Part shown: positions 40,888 through 48,202 of the stretch, piece by piece | Layout: each line of letters begins with the position of its first letter | How positions within the stretch are numbered: position 1 is the first letter of the stretch | Assembly: GCF_003144325.1 (NCBI RefSeq) | Contig: NZ_PENS01000004.1 | Location: 1-64,000 of the forward strand | Source of the DNA: Proteus terrae | Lineage (GTDB): Bacteria; Pseudomonadota; Gammaproteobacteria; Enterobacterales; Enterobacteriaceae | Length of the DNA: 64,000 nucleotides | Reading direction: 5' to 3' | The notes under the pieces: generated by a model | Seen by the model: the letters and a program-made list of their open reading frames with translations, nothing else | Database searches by the model: none | What the model was told of the DNA's origin: nothing | Translations under genes and position numbers: made by a program

Positions 40888-40904
40888 TATGGAACAGTTC
40901 CATA
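40888..40904. promoter_or_regulatory. LacI-family operator
   Basis: TATGGAAC-A-GTTCCATA is a perfect 17-bp palindrome immediately upstream of the alpha-glucosidase and 172 bp upstream of the divergent LacI-type gene. The GGAAC/GTTCC arms resemble TreR-type boxes. It is probably the binding site of that regulator. Confidence 0.7.
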
Positions 40905-41076
40905 ATTAATATAAGATACTATAAGCATTAAAAGAGAGGGTAAGGTAATTAACATACTAAAATGTGAAATAGCTCATACTAAAAAAACACAATTACCTCA
41001 ATAAAGATGGGTTTGTCATAATCATATTAAGATATATTAGGTCATCAACTAATTGAAAGGAGCAACAGCATATTCA

Positions 41077-42057
41077 ATGGCCGGGATCCGTGATGTCGCA
41101 AAAAAAGCCAATGTCGCAGCAAGTACTGTTTCTAGAGCATTAAATAACAGTGGTTATGTATCTCAAGCTGCACGAGAAAAAATAAAGAAAGCGGTAGAGG
41201 AATTAGATTATATTCCTGATACTTGGCTAAGAAATTTATATCAACAGAAAAGTGCAGTTGTTGGTGTCATTATTAATAGCCTTGAATACCCTTATTTTGC
41301 GACAGTGACACGTTTTATTGAAAATAAGCTCGCTAAAAATGGCTATAGCATGATGTTATGTGCAACACAAAATAGCAAAGTACGCGAACGTATATTTTTT
41401 GATATGCTTAAACGTGGTCAGATCGACGGTATTATTGCAGAATATCTATTATTGGATGATAGTGAGTATCAACATATTCAAAAGCCTGTGGTAACACTAG
41501 ATCGTCATCTTCGTGATATTCCATTAGTTTGCTCGGATCACCATACTGGCGGTCGATTAGCTGCGGAACACCTTATTCAAAAGGGTTGCAAAAAAATCCT
41601 CTACATTGAAGATAATTCAAGTTATTTATCATCAACACCTTCATATCAAAGCTGTTTAGCTTTTAAAAAAACGCTTATTCAGGCAGGTATTAAACCTATT
41701 CTATGCAAAGTAAATTGGAAAGAAGAGGAGAAAGATTATTTTCACTCTTTTGCCACAAAAATACTTTCTTTGCATTCAGATATTGATGCCATTTTTGCCG
41801 CTGATATTCCCGCAATGGCATTATTTAATGAAGCAACAAGACGAAATATTGCCATTCCAGAACAATTAAAAATCGTTGCTTACGATGGAAGCCCTTGGTT
41901 AAATCAGACACTGCGCCAATTAACTTGTATTGAACAGCCCTTTGAACAACTGGCTGAAAAAAGTGTAGAAGTGATTAGTGCATTAATTGAGAATAAAGAA
42001 ATAGCAGATAACGTCTCTGTTATTCCAGTGAAGTTTATTCAAGGTGAAAGTAGTTAA
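41077..42057 (+). CDS. LacI family transcriptional regulator
   Basis: This 326-residue regulator starts MAGIRDVAKKANVAASTVSRALNNSG, the LacI HTH (residues about 3-25), followed by a periplasmic-binding-protein-like sugar domain (about 60-325). The hinge reads YIPDTWLRNL where most family members have YxPN-LAR-L, an unusual variant. An AAGGAG sequence lies 14 bp before the ATG, longer than ideal; a TTG start eight codons upstream is possible but would overlap that site. It probably represses the divergent alpha-glucosidase in the absence of the sugar. Confidence 0.88.
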   Translation: MAGIRDVAKKANVAASTVSRALNNSGYVSQAAREKIKKAVEELDYIPDTWLRNLYQQKSAVVGVIINSLEYPYFATVTRFIENKLAKNGYSMMLCATQNSKVRERIFFDMLKRGQIDGIIAEYLLLDDSEYQHIQKPVVTLDRHLRDIPLVCSDHHTGGRLAAEHLIQKGCKKILYIEDNSSYLSSTPSYQSCLAFKKTLIQAGIKPILCKVNWKEEEKDYFHSFATKILSLHSDIDAIFAADIPAMALFNEATRRNIAIPEQLKIVAYDGSPWLNQTLRQLTCIEQPFEQLAEKSVEVISALIENKEIADNVSVIPVKFIQGESS

Positions 42058-42197
42058 GACATAATTTATAAATATTTACGTATTTCAATGAATTATAGAT
42101 CAGGTGCTAATAAAGGTAGATTGTTATAAGGTATTCTAGAAGACCAACTCATATGTTTATAAAAATACATTTTATCGACATAACATATCGATACCAT

Positions 42198-42237
42198 AAA
42201 AAACGCCAAAGAAAGTTGCCCGTCTTTGGCGTTTTAT
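42198..42237. terminator. Bidirectional terminator lacI-type gene/ridA-like gene
   Basis: AAACGCCAAAGA and TCTTTGGCGTTT form a 12-bp stem with a 10-nt loop flanked by A- and T-runs, between convergent genes. Confidence 0.88.
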
Positions 42238-42279
42238 TTGATTATATTTTACTTCGAAATTGAGTAAAAGCTATCGTTC

Positions 42280-42774
42280 TTATTTTGCAGGACGAACAGC
42301 AATAACTTCAATTTCTACACGCCATGCTGGATTTGCCAGTTTAGCGATTTGGAACGTTGAACGAGCTGGCAGTTGTTCAGTTTTCGAAGCATCAAAGTAC
42401 TTAGAATAACCGTCCATAAAGCCTTTAAAGTCCATCTCACCTTTAGTTTCTTCTCCACCGACTAAGAAGACTTGCATTTTAACAACGTCTTTCATGTCTA
42501 AGCCAAGTTCATTCAGGTGAGTTTTGATTTGCTCTAATACACTGATAGTTTGTTCTTCAGTGTTACCATAAGAAGCCAATACACCTTCTGGCGCATCTGC
42601 TGATTTCTTAGCGGGTACTTTGCCACTTAAGAAAACAAGGTTGTTACCTGCACTAACTTCAACAGACTCCGAAATAGGCATACCGTTTAATTTATGGTGC
42701 ACAACACCCTCCGCATTCGCACTTGCTACACCAAAAATAAAAGGTAGGGCAACAAGTAAGCTTTTATAGCGCAT
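42280..42774 (-). CDS. Secreted RidA (YjgF/YER057c/UK114) family protein
   Basis: RidA proteins hydrolyse reactive 2-imino/enamino acids to keto acids and ammonia. This 164-residue member has a Sec signal peptide (about 1-21, cleavage after SANA), unusual for a RidA protein. A full RidA domain follows (about 30-160) with LVFLSGKVPA and the closing segment LPARSTFQIAKLANPAWRVEIEVIAV, whose Arg is the expected substrate-binding residue. It lies 45 bp downstream of the L-amino acid deaminase gene. That enzyme makes 2-imino acids, so a role in finishing the deamination at the periplasmic face is a reasonable inference. Confidence 0.88.
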   Translation of the reverse strand: MRYKSLLVALPFIFGVASANAEGVVHHKLNGMPISESVEVSAGNNLVFLSGKVPAKKSADAPEGVLASYGNTEEQTISVLEQIKTHLNELGLDMKDVVKMQVFLVGGEETKGEMDFKGFMDGYSKYFDASKTEQLPARSTFQIAKLANPAWRVEIEVIAVRPAK

Positions 42775-42819
42775 GAAAACTCCTTAATATGTTTAATTTA
42801 CAGTAAAACAAGGGGTTAC

Positions 42820-44241
42820 TTATTTCTTAAAACGATCCATACTAAATGGCGTTGGATCAATAACTGGTTTTTTGCCCGTTACGATATCAGCAGTAACTTC
42901 ACCTGCTGCTGGGCCCTCGGTCATACCCCATACTGTCGCGGTATTAATAACCAGACCAGGGTATTCTTTGACCTCAGAAATAATTGGTAATTCATCAAAT
43001 GTTGGACTAACAACAGCACCCCAACGTTCAACGACTTGTGATTTTTCAAATACTGGGAATTCCGCTTTCATTCTTTGGAATACAGCATCTAAATGCTCAG
43101 TATTTTGTGTTGCTGTTGCAGTACGATATTGTTCAAACGGTGTTTTTTCATCTAATTTCCAAGATGTTGCCATCTTGAATGAATTAAATAAGTCTTCACC
43201 AATAGAGAATTCTAATGGCAGCTCACCACCACCTAACAGATGCATAAACTTAGGCCCTAACAAGAAGCTATCTTTCACGATAGAACTTGTGAAAATACGT
43301 GGTGCGACAGCATAAGTACCATCGGCTTGTTCACGGAAGTGAATACCATTTGGTAAATGCACATTGCCACGAGGTGCGCCCGGAACACCTGATACACGTT
43401 GCTGTGATAAGTAAACATTCAGCGTTGGAATATCAATGCCCATGTTACCCATAAATAAACGTGACCAAATACCACCCGCAAGAACAACGTGAGATGTTCT
43501 AATTGCGCCTTTTTCTGTTACAACATCAGAAATTTTACCACCCGCAGTTTCGATGCCTCTTACAGCGCAGTTGGTGTAGATTTTTACGCCAATTTGTTTA
43601 GCGTAACGAGCTAATGCAGGTGTTCCTGTTTCTGGATCAACAGAACCTGAGTCTTCTTCAAAAGCGGCAACAGTCCACGGTGTTTGGGCACCAACAAGAC
43701 GGTTTGATAACTCTTCACCTTTAATAATGCGAGTATTTAATGGTGTATCAAATCCAGCCGTTTCTTTAGCTGTTTTGATCCATGCTTGAGCTTTATCAAA
43801 CGCTTTTTCATCAGCAAGGGCTTCTACACGACCTTGTGTGCGATAACTAGTATCGGCACCAATTTTCTCGTTCATTCCACGCCATAAGATTTTCCCGTAA
43901 TGGTGTAATGGGAAAATTTCTGGTGATGTCTGATAACTAATAATTTGGCTGTATGCTCGGCCTGATTGTTCACCGCCAATCTCGCCTTTTTCTAAAATAG
44001 TGACACTCATGCCACGTTCTGCAAGGTTGATAGCGGTCATGATACCTTGGATACCAGCACCGATAATCACTGCATCAGACTCTTTAGGCAGAGCACCCTC
44101 TGTACCTTCGACAAATGATACTCTAGATTTAGTTTCAACGAATTTGCCATCACGGCGAATCATTGGAACTAATGTAGCGCCACCAGCTAAAACACCCGCA
44201 GCACCAACACCTAAAAGCAGCTTTCTCCTTGAAATTTTCAT
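42820..44241 (-). CDS. lad: Membrane L-amino acid deaminase
   Basis: L-amino acid deaminase is the hallmark Proteeae enzyme that oxidatively deaminates L-amino acids to keto acids and ammonia without releasing H2O2, passing electrons to the respiratory chain. The 473-residue protein starts KISRRKLLLGVGAAGVLAG, a twin-arginine-type N-terminal anchor. The FAD-binding Rossmann motif is AVIIGAGIQGIMTAINLAERG (about 57-77), and a DAO-fold body and conserved C-terminus PVIDPTPFSMDRFKK follow. It closely resembles the P. mirabilis and P. vulgaris enzymes from memory. It forms a two-gene unit with the secreted RidA-like protein. Confidence 0.96.
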   Translation of the reverse strand: MKISRRKLLLGVGAAGVLAGGATLVPMIRRDGKFVETKSRVSFVEGTEGALPKESDAVIIGAGIQGIMTAINLAERGMSVTILEKGEIGGEQSGRAYSQIISYQTSPEIFPLHHYGKILWRGMNEKIGADTSYRTQGRVEALADEKAFDKAQAWIKTAKETAGFDTPLNTRIIKGEELSNRLVGAQTPWTVAAFEEDSGSVDPETGTPALARYAKQIGVKIYTNCAVRGIETAGGKISDVVTEKGAIRTSHVVLAGGIWSRLFMGNMGIDIPTLNVYLSQQRVSGVPGAPRGNVHLPNGIHFREQADGTYAVAPRIFTSSIVKDSFLLGPKFMHLLGGGELPLEFSIGEDLFNSFKMATSWKLDEKTPFEQYRTATATQNTEHLDAVFQRMKAEFPVFEKSQVVERWGAVVSPTFDELPIISEVKEYPGLVINTATVWGMTEGPAAGEVTADIVTGKKPVIDPTPFSMDRFKK

Positions 44242-44784
44242 CTTCTACCTCAGTAATGGATTTACCATTTATATTTATAATGTTATTCGTTTATTGCTTT
44301 AAAATTGAATAATAGCATAGTTCATTATATTGTTAATAATTATAATTATTTGTTAATCATTTCTCTAAACAACAATATCCACAGATACAACATGGTCAAT
44401 TTAATCGATTTTTCTCATAAAAAAATAGCATTTAAAGACATTCTTTCTTTGAGGAACTATTTATTAATTAATAATAAACAAAGAGATAGCAACAAGATTT
44501 AAAATTGTTAATAAAAAATATAATTATTTATTTAATTAACATTTAGATACAAATCAACATGTAACTCTGTCAACATTTGTTTACAAAGTAAGCAAAACTC
44601 ATCGCACGATTGTATAAAATAAAAAGATGCCCCTGATTCGTGATAACTTTTTACAAGGCGAGTAGTTTCACCTAATAACTGGTTTATTGGTCAGTTAGTA
44701 GACGAATATGCTTTTTGGAAAATACATAGAAAAGAGGATATTTGAGTTCGAAACAAAGCTGGGCAACGACAAATTTTCAATAAA

Positions 44785-44812
44785 AAAAGCCAGAGGATTA
44801 ACTCTAGCTTTT
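44785..44812 (-). terminator. Orphan terminator upstream of lad
   Basis: AAAAGC-c-AGAG and CTCT-a-GCTTTT pair around a 6-nt loop. On the minus strand a run of seven T follows, yet no gene ends just upstream of it, which suggests that its gene was displaced or lost. Confidence 0.55.
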
Positions 44813-44965
44813 CATGTGATTATAAAAGTAAGCTGTATAAATATAGCTTATCTCATCGTATTGGCTTACTCCCACAAGTCGATTCTGAAATAAATCTTGA
44901 AAGCCTTGTGGGGTAAGATTTAGTAGCCTTTTCCAAGGAAATGGGGATTTTTCACTCCTTTTCCT

Positions 44966-44993
44966 AAAAATGTAGATCCTATAATACATTTTT
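44966..44993. repeat. Perfect dyad at left island edge
   Basis: AAAAATGTA and TACATTTTT flank a 10-bp spacer (GATCCTATAA). The geometry resembles a tyrosine-recombinase core site. The sequence TAGATCCTA across the left arm and spacer recurs at 55822-55830, upstream of the recombinase operon. Confidence 0.4.
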
Positions 44994-45001
44994 CCAGAAT
45001 C

Positions 45002-45109
45002 TCACGTGAGCAAATGCTTCTCATTTAAAGTGATGGATGCACCTTTCATCGCGTTCTTAGGGTCTTCTATTTGACCAGCATCTAACCATACTGCATTATG
45101 TGTAGTTGG
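45002..45109 (-). pseudogene. Truncated coding remnant
   Basis: On the minus strand a frame ends ...HNAVWLDAGQIEDPKN and AMKGASITLNEKHLLT before a stop. It has protein-like composition but no start, and a stop closes it about 35 codons upstream. It looks like the 3' end of a gene cut off by the island. I do not recognise the family. Confidence 0.35.
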
Positions 45110-45162
45110 TTATGTCAGCTGTTAATATTTTCTTATTAAACAGTTCCCGTTAGAGGATAACA

Positions 45163-45699
45163 GTGGCTCTATTAAAAGAATCAGACTTAAGGTCTTACCT
45201 AAGCAAAAGTAGTCTTGCTTGTGAAAGTGCTTCTAATCGGAGCCTTGATCATGAAAAATTTGATGTCTTCTTATCCCATAGCTATCGAGATAAAGACTTG
45301 GTTTTTGCTGTTAAAAAATACTTGGAAGACCATGATTTATCTGTATATGTGGACTGGATTGATGAACAAGAGTTAGACCGTTCCTCGGTGGATGTTGAGA
45401 CAGCTGAAACATTGCGAAAACGTATGTCCCAGTGCCAGTCTTTACTTTTTTTAACATCATCGAACTCTACTATCAGCAAGTGGATGCCTTGGGAGTGCGG
45501 GTATTTCGATGGAATTAATGGGAGAATTGCTATATTTCCCATTGCAAAATCCGATGAAAGCTCTTTTGCTGGTCAAGAGTACTTAGGACTTTATCCATAT
45601 ATAGACGTAGTTGGTACTACTATTTGGGTTAATAGCGTTAAATCTGGATATTGTTCAATGAAAGACTGGTTAAATGGTAAATCACCTGATAGCTATTAG
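45163..45699 (+). CDS. TIR domain protein (TIR-1)
   Basis: This 178-residue protein is essentially one TIR-like domain. The betaA strand is FDVFLSHSYRDKD (33-45), a VDW motif follows at 63-65, and WMPWECGYF (107-115) places a glutamate (Glu111) where TIR NADases have their catalytic residue. A short unassigned N-terminus (1-30) precedes the domain. It starts at GTG with AGAGGA five bases upstream. It is the first of four same-strand genes ending with a SLOG protein. The domain resembles the C-terminal TIR domain of the convergent gene at 48203-49378, sharing the VDW and LRxRMxQ patterns. Confidence 0.85.
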   Translation: MALLKESDLRSYLSKSSLACESASNRSLDHEKFDVFLSHSYRDKDLVFAVKKYLEDHDLSVYVDWIDEQELDRSSVDVETAETLRKRMSQCQSLLFLTSSNSTISKWMPWECGYFDGINGRIAIFPIAKSDESSFAGQEYLGLYPYIDVVGTTIWVNSVKSGYCSMKDWLNGKSPDSY

Positions 45700-45789
45700 T
45701 GCGTAAATAAAGGTCTCACATTCCCATTTTAGTTAAAGTGGAATGACAGAATAGCACTTTTAACGTGATGATTGTTTTGGGAGTAATAT

Positions 45790-46278
45790 ATGGCTAGAAA
45801 AGTATTCTTTAGTTTTCATTACGAGCGTGATGTTAGGCGTGTTGTCCAGGTTCGGAACTCTTGGGTTGTCCGACCTGGAGGTGAGGCTCAACCTTTCTAT
45901 GATAAAGCTGAGTTTGAAGAAGCAAAGAGGCGTTCAGGTGGCATAGAACAGTGGATTGAGGAGCAACTCAAGGGGACATCTGTTACAGTAGTTCTATTTG
46001 GCGCTGAGACTTATGATAGAAAGTGGGTACGTCATGAAATCAAACGTAGCTATGAACTAAAGAAAGGTATATTGGCAATAGACATTCATAGTGTTAAAGA
46101 CCCACAAAAAGGCACTGATACCAAGGGTAAAAACCCTCTAGATTATTGGTACATCGAAAATAATGGTAATAAAACATATTTTTCAGAGATGTATGAAACC
46201 TATGATTGGGTAAATGATGATGGATATAAAAATATCGCTACTTGGATAGAGAAAGCAGCTAAAGCAGCAGGTCGATAA
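45790..46278 (+). CDS. ThsB-like TIR protein (DUF1863/MTH538-type)
   Basis: This 162-residue protein matches the ThsB family of Thoeris defence systems: it begins KVFFSFHYERD, has VRNSWV near 21-26 and SVTVVLFGAETYDRKWVRHEIKRS at 64-87, and contains GKNPLDYW and YDWVNDDGYKNIATWI. From memory this parallels B. cereus ThsB segment by segment. ThsB proteins sense phage and convert NAD+ to a cyclic ADP-ribose signal; Glu83 in KWVRHEI is the candidate catalytic residue. GGGAG lies six bases before the ATG. The next gene begins one base after the stop, so they are one operon. Confidence 0.88.
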   Translation: MARKVFFSFHYERDVRRVVQVRNSWVVRPGGEAQPFYDKAEFEEAKRRSGGIEQWIEEQLKGTSVTVVLFGAETYDRKWVRHEIKRSYELKKGILAIDIHSVKDPQKGTDTKGKNPLDYWYIENNGNKTYFSEMYETYDWVNDDGYKNIATWIEKAAKAAGR

Positions 46279-46279
46279 T

Positions 46280-47443
46280 ATGATGGGGATTTATGAGTTT
46301 GCTGTTTTAGGTAGTGTTACTCCTAAGCAAAGACAAAGTTTAATAAATTCAATTCAGCAGATGGCCTCTGAGTTTGAACTTGACATCGATAATCAAATCA
46401 TAATCTATGATGCAGAGACTGTAAAACAAAGAAATAGATCTTCAGCTTTTGCTGCTGTTTATTTTGGAGGGCTACCTCAGGTTGATATAGACGCTGCAAA
46501 CTCAATATTCACTGAAAGTGTTCCAATAATTCCTGTGGTTAATAGTTTGGAGCAGTTTTCAATATGTATTCCTGAATTTTTACAGCCCACAAATGGATTT
46601 TGTCTAAATGGACAAGATACAGAAATAAAAGAGCTTGCAACATTAATGATGGAGTGTGTAGGCTTACTGCGCCGTCAAAGGCGAATTTTTGTGAGTTATC
46701 GCAGGACTGAATCACGTGATGCTGCATTGCAGATACACGATCTTCTTATGAGAAAAGGATTTGATGTATTCCTTGATACGCATGATATACGTCCTGGAGA
46801 GCCTTTTCAGGACGTTCTTTGGCACAAGCTTTGTGACTCCGATGTGTTAATCATGCTAGATACACCTACTTATTTCGAAAGTAGATGGACTCGTGAAGAA
46901 ATCGGTCGTGCCCGAGCTAAGGAGATTCATGTATTGCGCGTAGTTTGGCCTAACCATGAGCCAAATAAAATGGCAGATTTGTCAGAAACTATCTACTTAG
47001 ACAATGAAGACTTAGAAAACGATAGTGGGCCGCTAACTATTGAAAAAATAGAAGAAATTTCTCTTAAGGTAGAAAGTGTTAGAAGTCGTAGTATAGCGGC
47101 TAGATATATGTCTATTACAGGCCGTCTTCGGGCTGATGTTGAACGTATTGGTGCTCGCTTCGAGGGTGTTGGTGCTCATAGAGCAATTGCCATTCGTTTA
47201 ATTGATGATAGAAAACTCTGGTTATATCCTGTCGTAGGGATTCCAACCGCTGAGACTTTAAATGATATTGCAATTAAGGCTCGGTCAAATCCAGATAAAG
47301 GATTCCCAGTTCTTGTATATGACGATATAGGAATTAGAAAAGCTTGGTCTGATCATTTGCAATGGTTAGATGAGAATATCAAGTCTGTGCGAGGGTTGAA
47401 AATTACTCAGGCAGCTTGGTCGCTGGCTGGTTGGGAGTTTTGA
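46280..47443 (+). CDS. TIR domain protein with unassigned flanking domains (TIR-3)
   Basis: The protein has 387 residues in three parts. Residues 1-125 form an unassigned alpha/beta domain. A TIR domain spans about 134-225, with RRIFVSYRRTESRD, FDVFLDTHDIRPGE and SRWTREEIGRA, where Glu206 or Glu207 is the likely catalytic residue. An unassigned alpha/beta C-terminus (about 280-387) ends AAWSLAGWEF. It probably acts as an NADase. It is packed between the ThsB-like gene (1-bp gap) and the SLOG gene (2-bp gap), which suggests that it is an effector or second signal producer in a Thoeris-like system. A second ATG one codon downstream is an equally good start. Confidence 0.87.
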   Translation: MMGIYEFAVLGSVTPKQRQSLINSIQQMASEFELDIDNQIIIYDAETVKQRNRSSAFAAVYFGGLPQVDIDAANSIFTESVPIIPVVNSLEQFSICIPEFLQPTNGFCLNGQDTEIKELATLMMECVGLLRRQRRIFVSYRRTESRDAALQIHDLLMRKGFDVFLDTHDIRPGEPFQDVLWHKLCDSDVLIMLDTPTYFESRWTREEIGRARAKEIHVLRVVWPNHEPNKMADLSETIYLDNEDLENDSGPLTIEKIEEISLKVESVRSRSIAARYMSITGRLRADVERIGARFEGVGAHRAIAIRLIDDRKLWLYPVVGIPTAETLNDIAIKARSNPDKGFPVLVYDDIGIRKAWSDHLQWLDENIKSVRGLKITQAAWSLAGWEF

Positions 47444-47445
47444 AA

Positions 47446-48096
47446 ATGGACGATTTTATTTTTTTATCTGCTAGTGTACCAGATCCTAAACGAGCTCCTG
47501 AGTTTGCAAATTCGTCTAATTCTGTAGCGATTACTTCAGCTGTTAGAGCATTAATTCATGTTACCTTGGGACGTAGAGTTTTGGTATGGGGAGGTCATCC
47601 AGCAATAACTCCAATGATAAAAATTGTAGCGGAGGAAATGGGTTTTGACTACGAGAGATGGGTAAAACTATATCAGTCCTTATATTTTAAAGATCAGTTC
47701 CCTCAAGATAATAAAAATTTTAAAAATGTAGTATATACAAAAAACATAGAAAACAATCTTGAGAAAAGCTTGCTTCACATGAGAGAGCGAATGTTCGCAG
47801 ATAATAATTTCAAAGCTGCTGTTTTTATTGGTGGAATGGGTGGGGTTATTGATGAGTTTAACCTGTTTCAGAAACTTCAGCCAAATAAAGATATTGTGCC
47901 AGTTATCTCGACAGGCGGTGCTACATTAAAAGTTGCAGAGCTTATGAATGAACCACTAGATAGTGACCTTTATAATGATTTAGATTATGTCAGACTCTTC
48001 CATAATAGTTTAGGCATCTCAACAAAAGAAGAAAGATTTGCTAGTCCTGAGATTCAACCAGTCGAGATGGAAGATCGCTACTGGAAACCTGACTAA
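47446..48096 (+). CDS. Stand-alone SLOG (STALD-like) protein
   Basis: This 216-residue protein shows the SLOG Rossmannoid pattern: FIFLSASVPDP at the start, RRVLVWGGHPAITPMI (43-58), VFIGGMGGVIDEFNLF (126-141) and ISTGGATLKVAEL (154-166). The opening FLSxSxP resembles the Sir2/TIR-associating SLOG (STALD) domain, which in ThsA binds the TIR-made cyclic ADP-ribose signal. Here there is no fused Sir2 or other effector domain. The start is the ATG two bases after the TIR-3 stop with GGGAG upstream; a longer TTG frame is unlikely. Confidence 0.85.
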   Translation: MDDFIFLSASVPDPKRAPEFANSSNSVAITSAVRALIHVTLGRRVLVWGGHPAITPMIKIVAEEMGFDYERWVKLYQSLYFKDQFPQDNKNFKNVVYTKNIENNLEKSLLHMRERMFADNNFKAAVFIGGMGGVIDEFNLFQKLQPNKDIVPVISTGGATLKVAELMNEPLDSDLYNDLDYVRLFHNSLGISTKEERFASPEIQPVEMEDRYWKPD

Positions 48097-48123
48097 GGCT
48101 TATCGTTCTAATTTAAGAGAACA

Positions 48124-48160
48124 ATTTGTAGTGCTGATGATTTTTAGATGCACTACAAAT
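48124..48160. terminator. Hairpin between SLOG gene and convergent TIR gene
   Basis: ATTTGTAGTGC and GCACTACAAAT form an 11-bp stem with a 15-nt loop between convergent genes. T-runs are weak, so termination efficiency is uncertain. Confidence 0.55.
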
Positions 48161-48202
48161 AAAGTTTAAGGCATAAGTTGACACATTATTTTGCGCGTAT
48201 GA

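Larger units (their letters stand above)
44242..45162. other. lad upstream region and probable island edge
   Basis: A 921-bp stretch with no intact gene. It begins with the AT-rich lad promoter region. It then holds a minus-strand terminator-like hairpin (44785-44812, followed by T7 on the minus strand), a 28-bp dyad at 44966-44993 and a short coding remnant on the minus strand near 45002-45109. Two small frames inside it (65 and 61 codons) have no support. The change from backbone to accessory genes occurs here. Confidence 0.5.

Noticed and set aside
42872-43315. 147-codon frame antisense to lad
   Set aside because: Complete overlap with a confidently identified enzyme gene and no independent signals.
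44305-44502. Short frame upstream of lad
   Set aside because: Composition is that of AT-rich promoter DNA (Asn/Ile/Leu/Lys only), with no ribosome-binding site.
44708-44893. 61-codon frame in the lad upstream gap
   Set aside because: It crosses the terminator-like hairpin at 44785-44812 and has no coding character.
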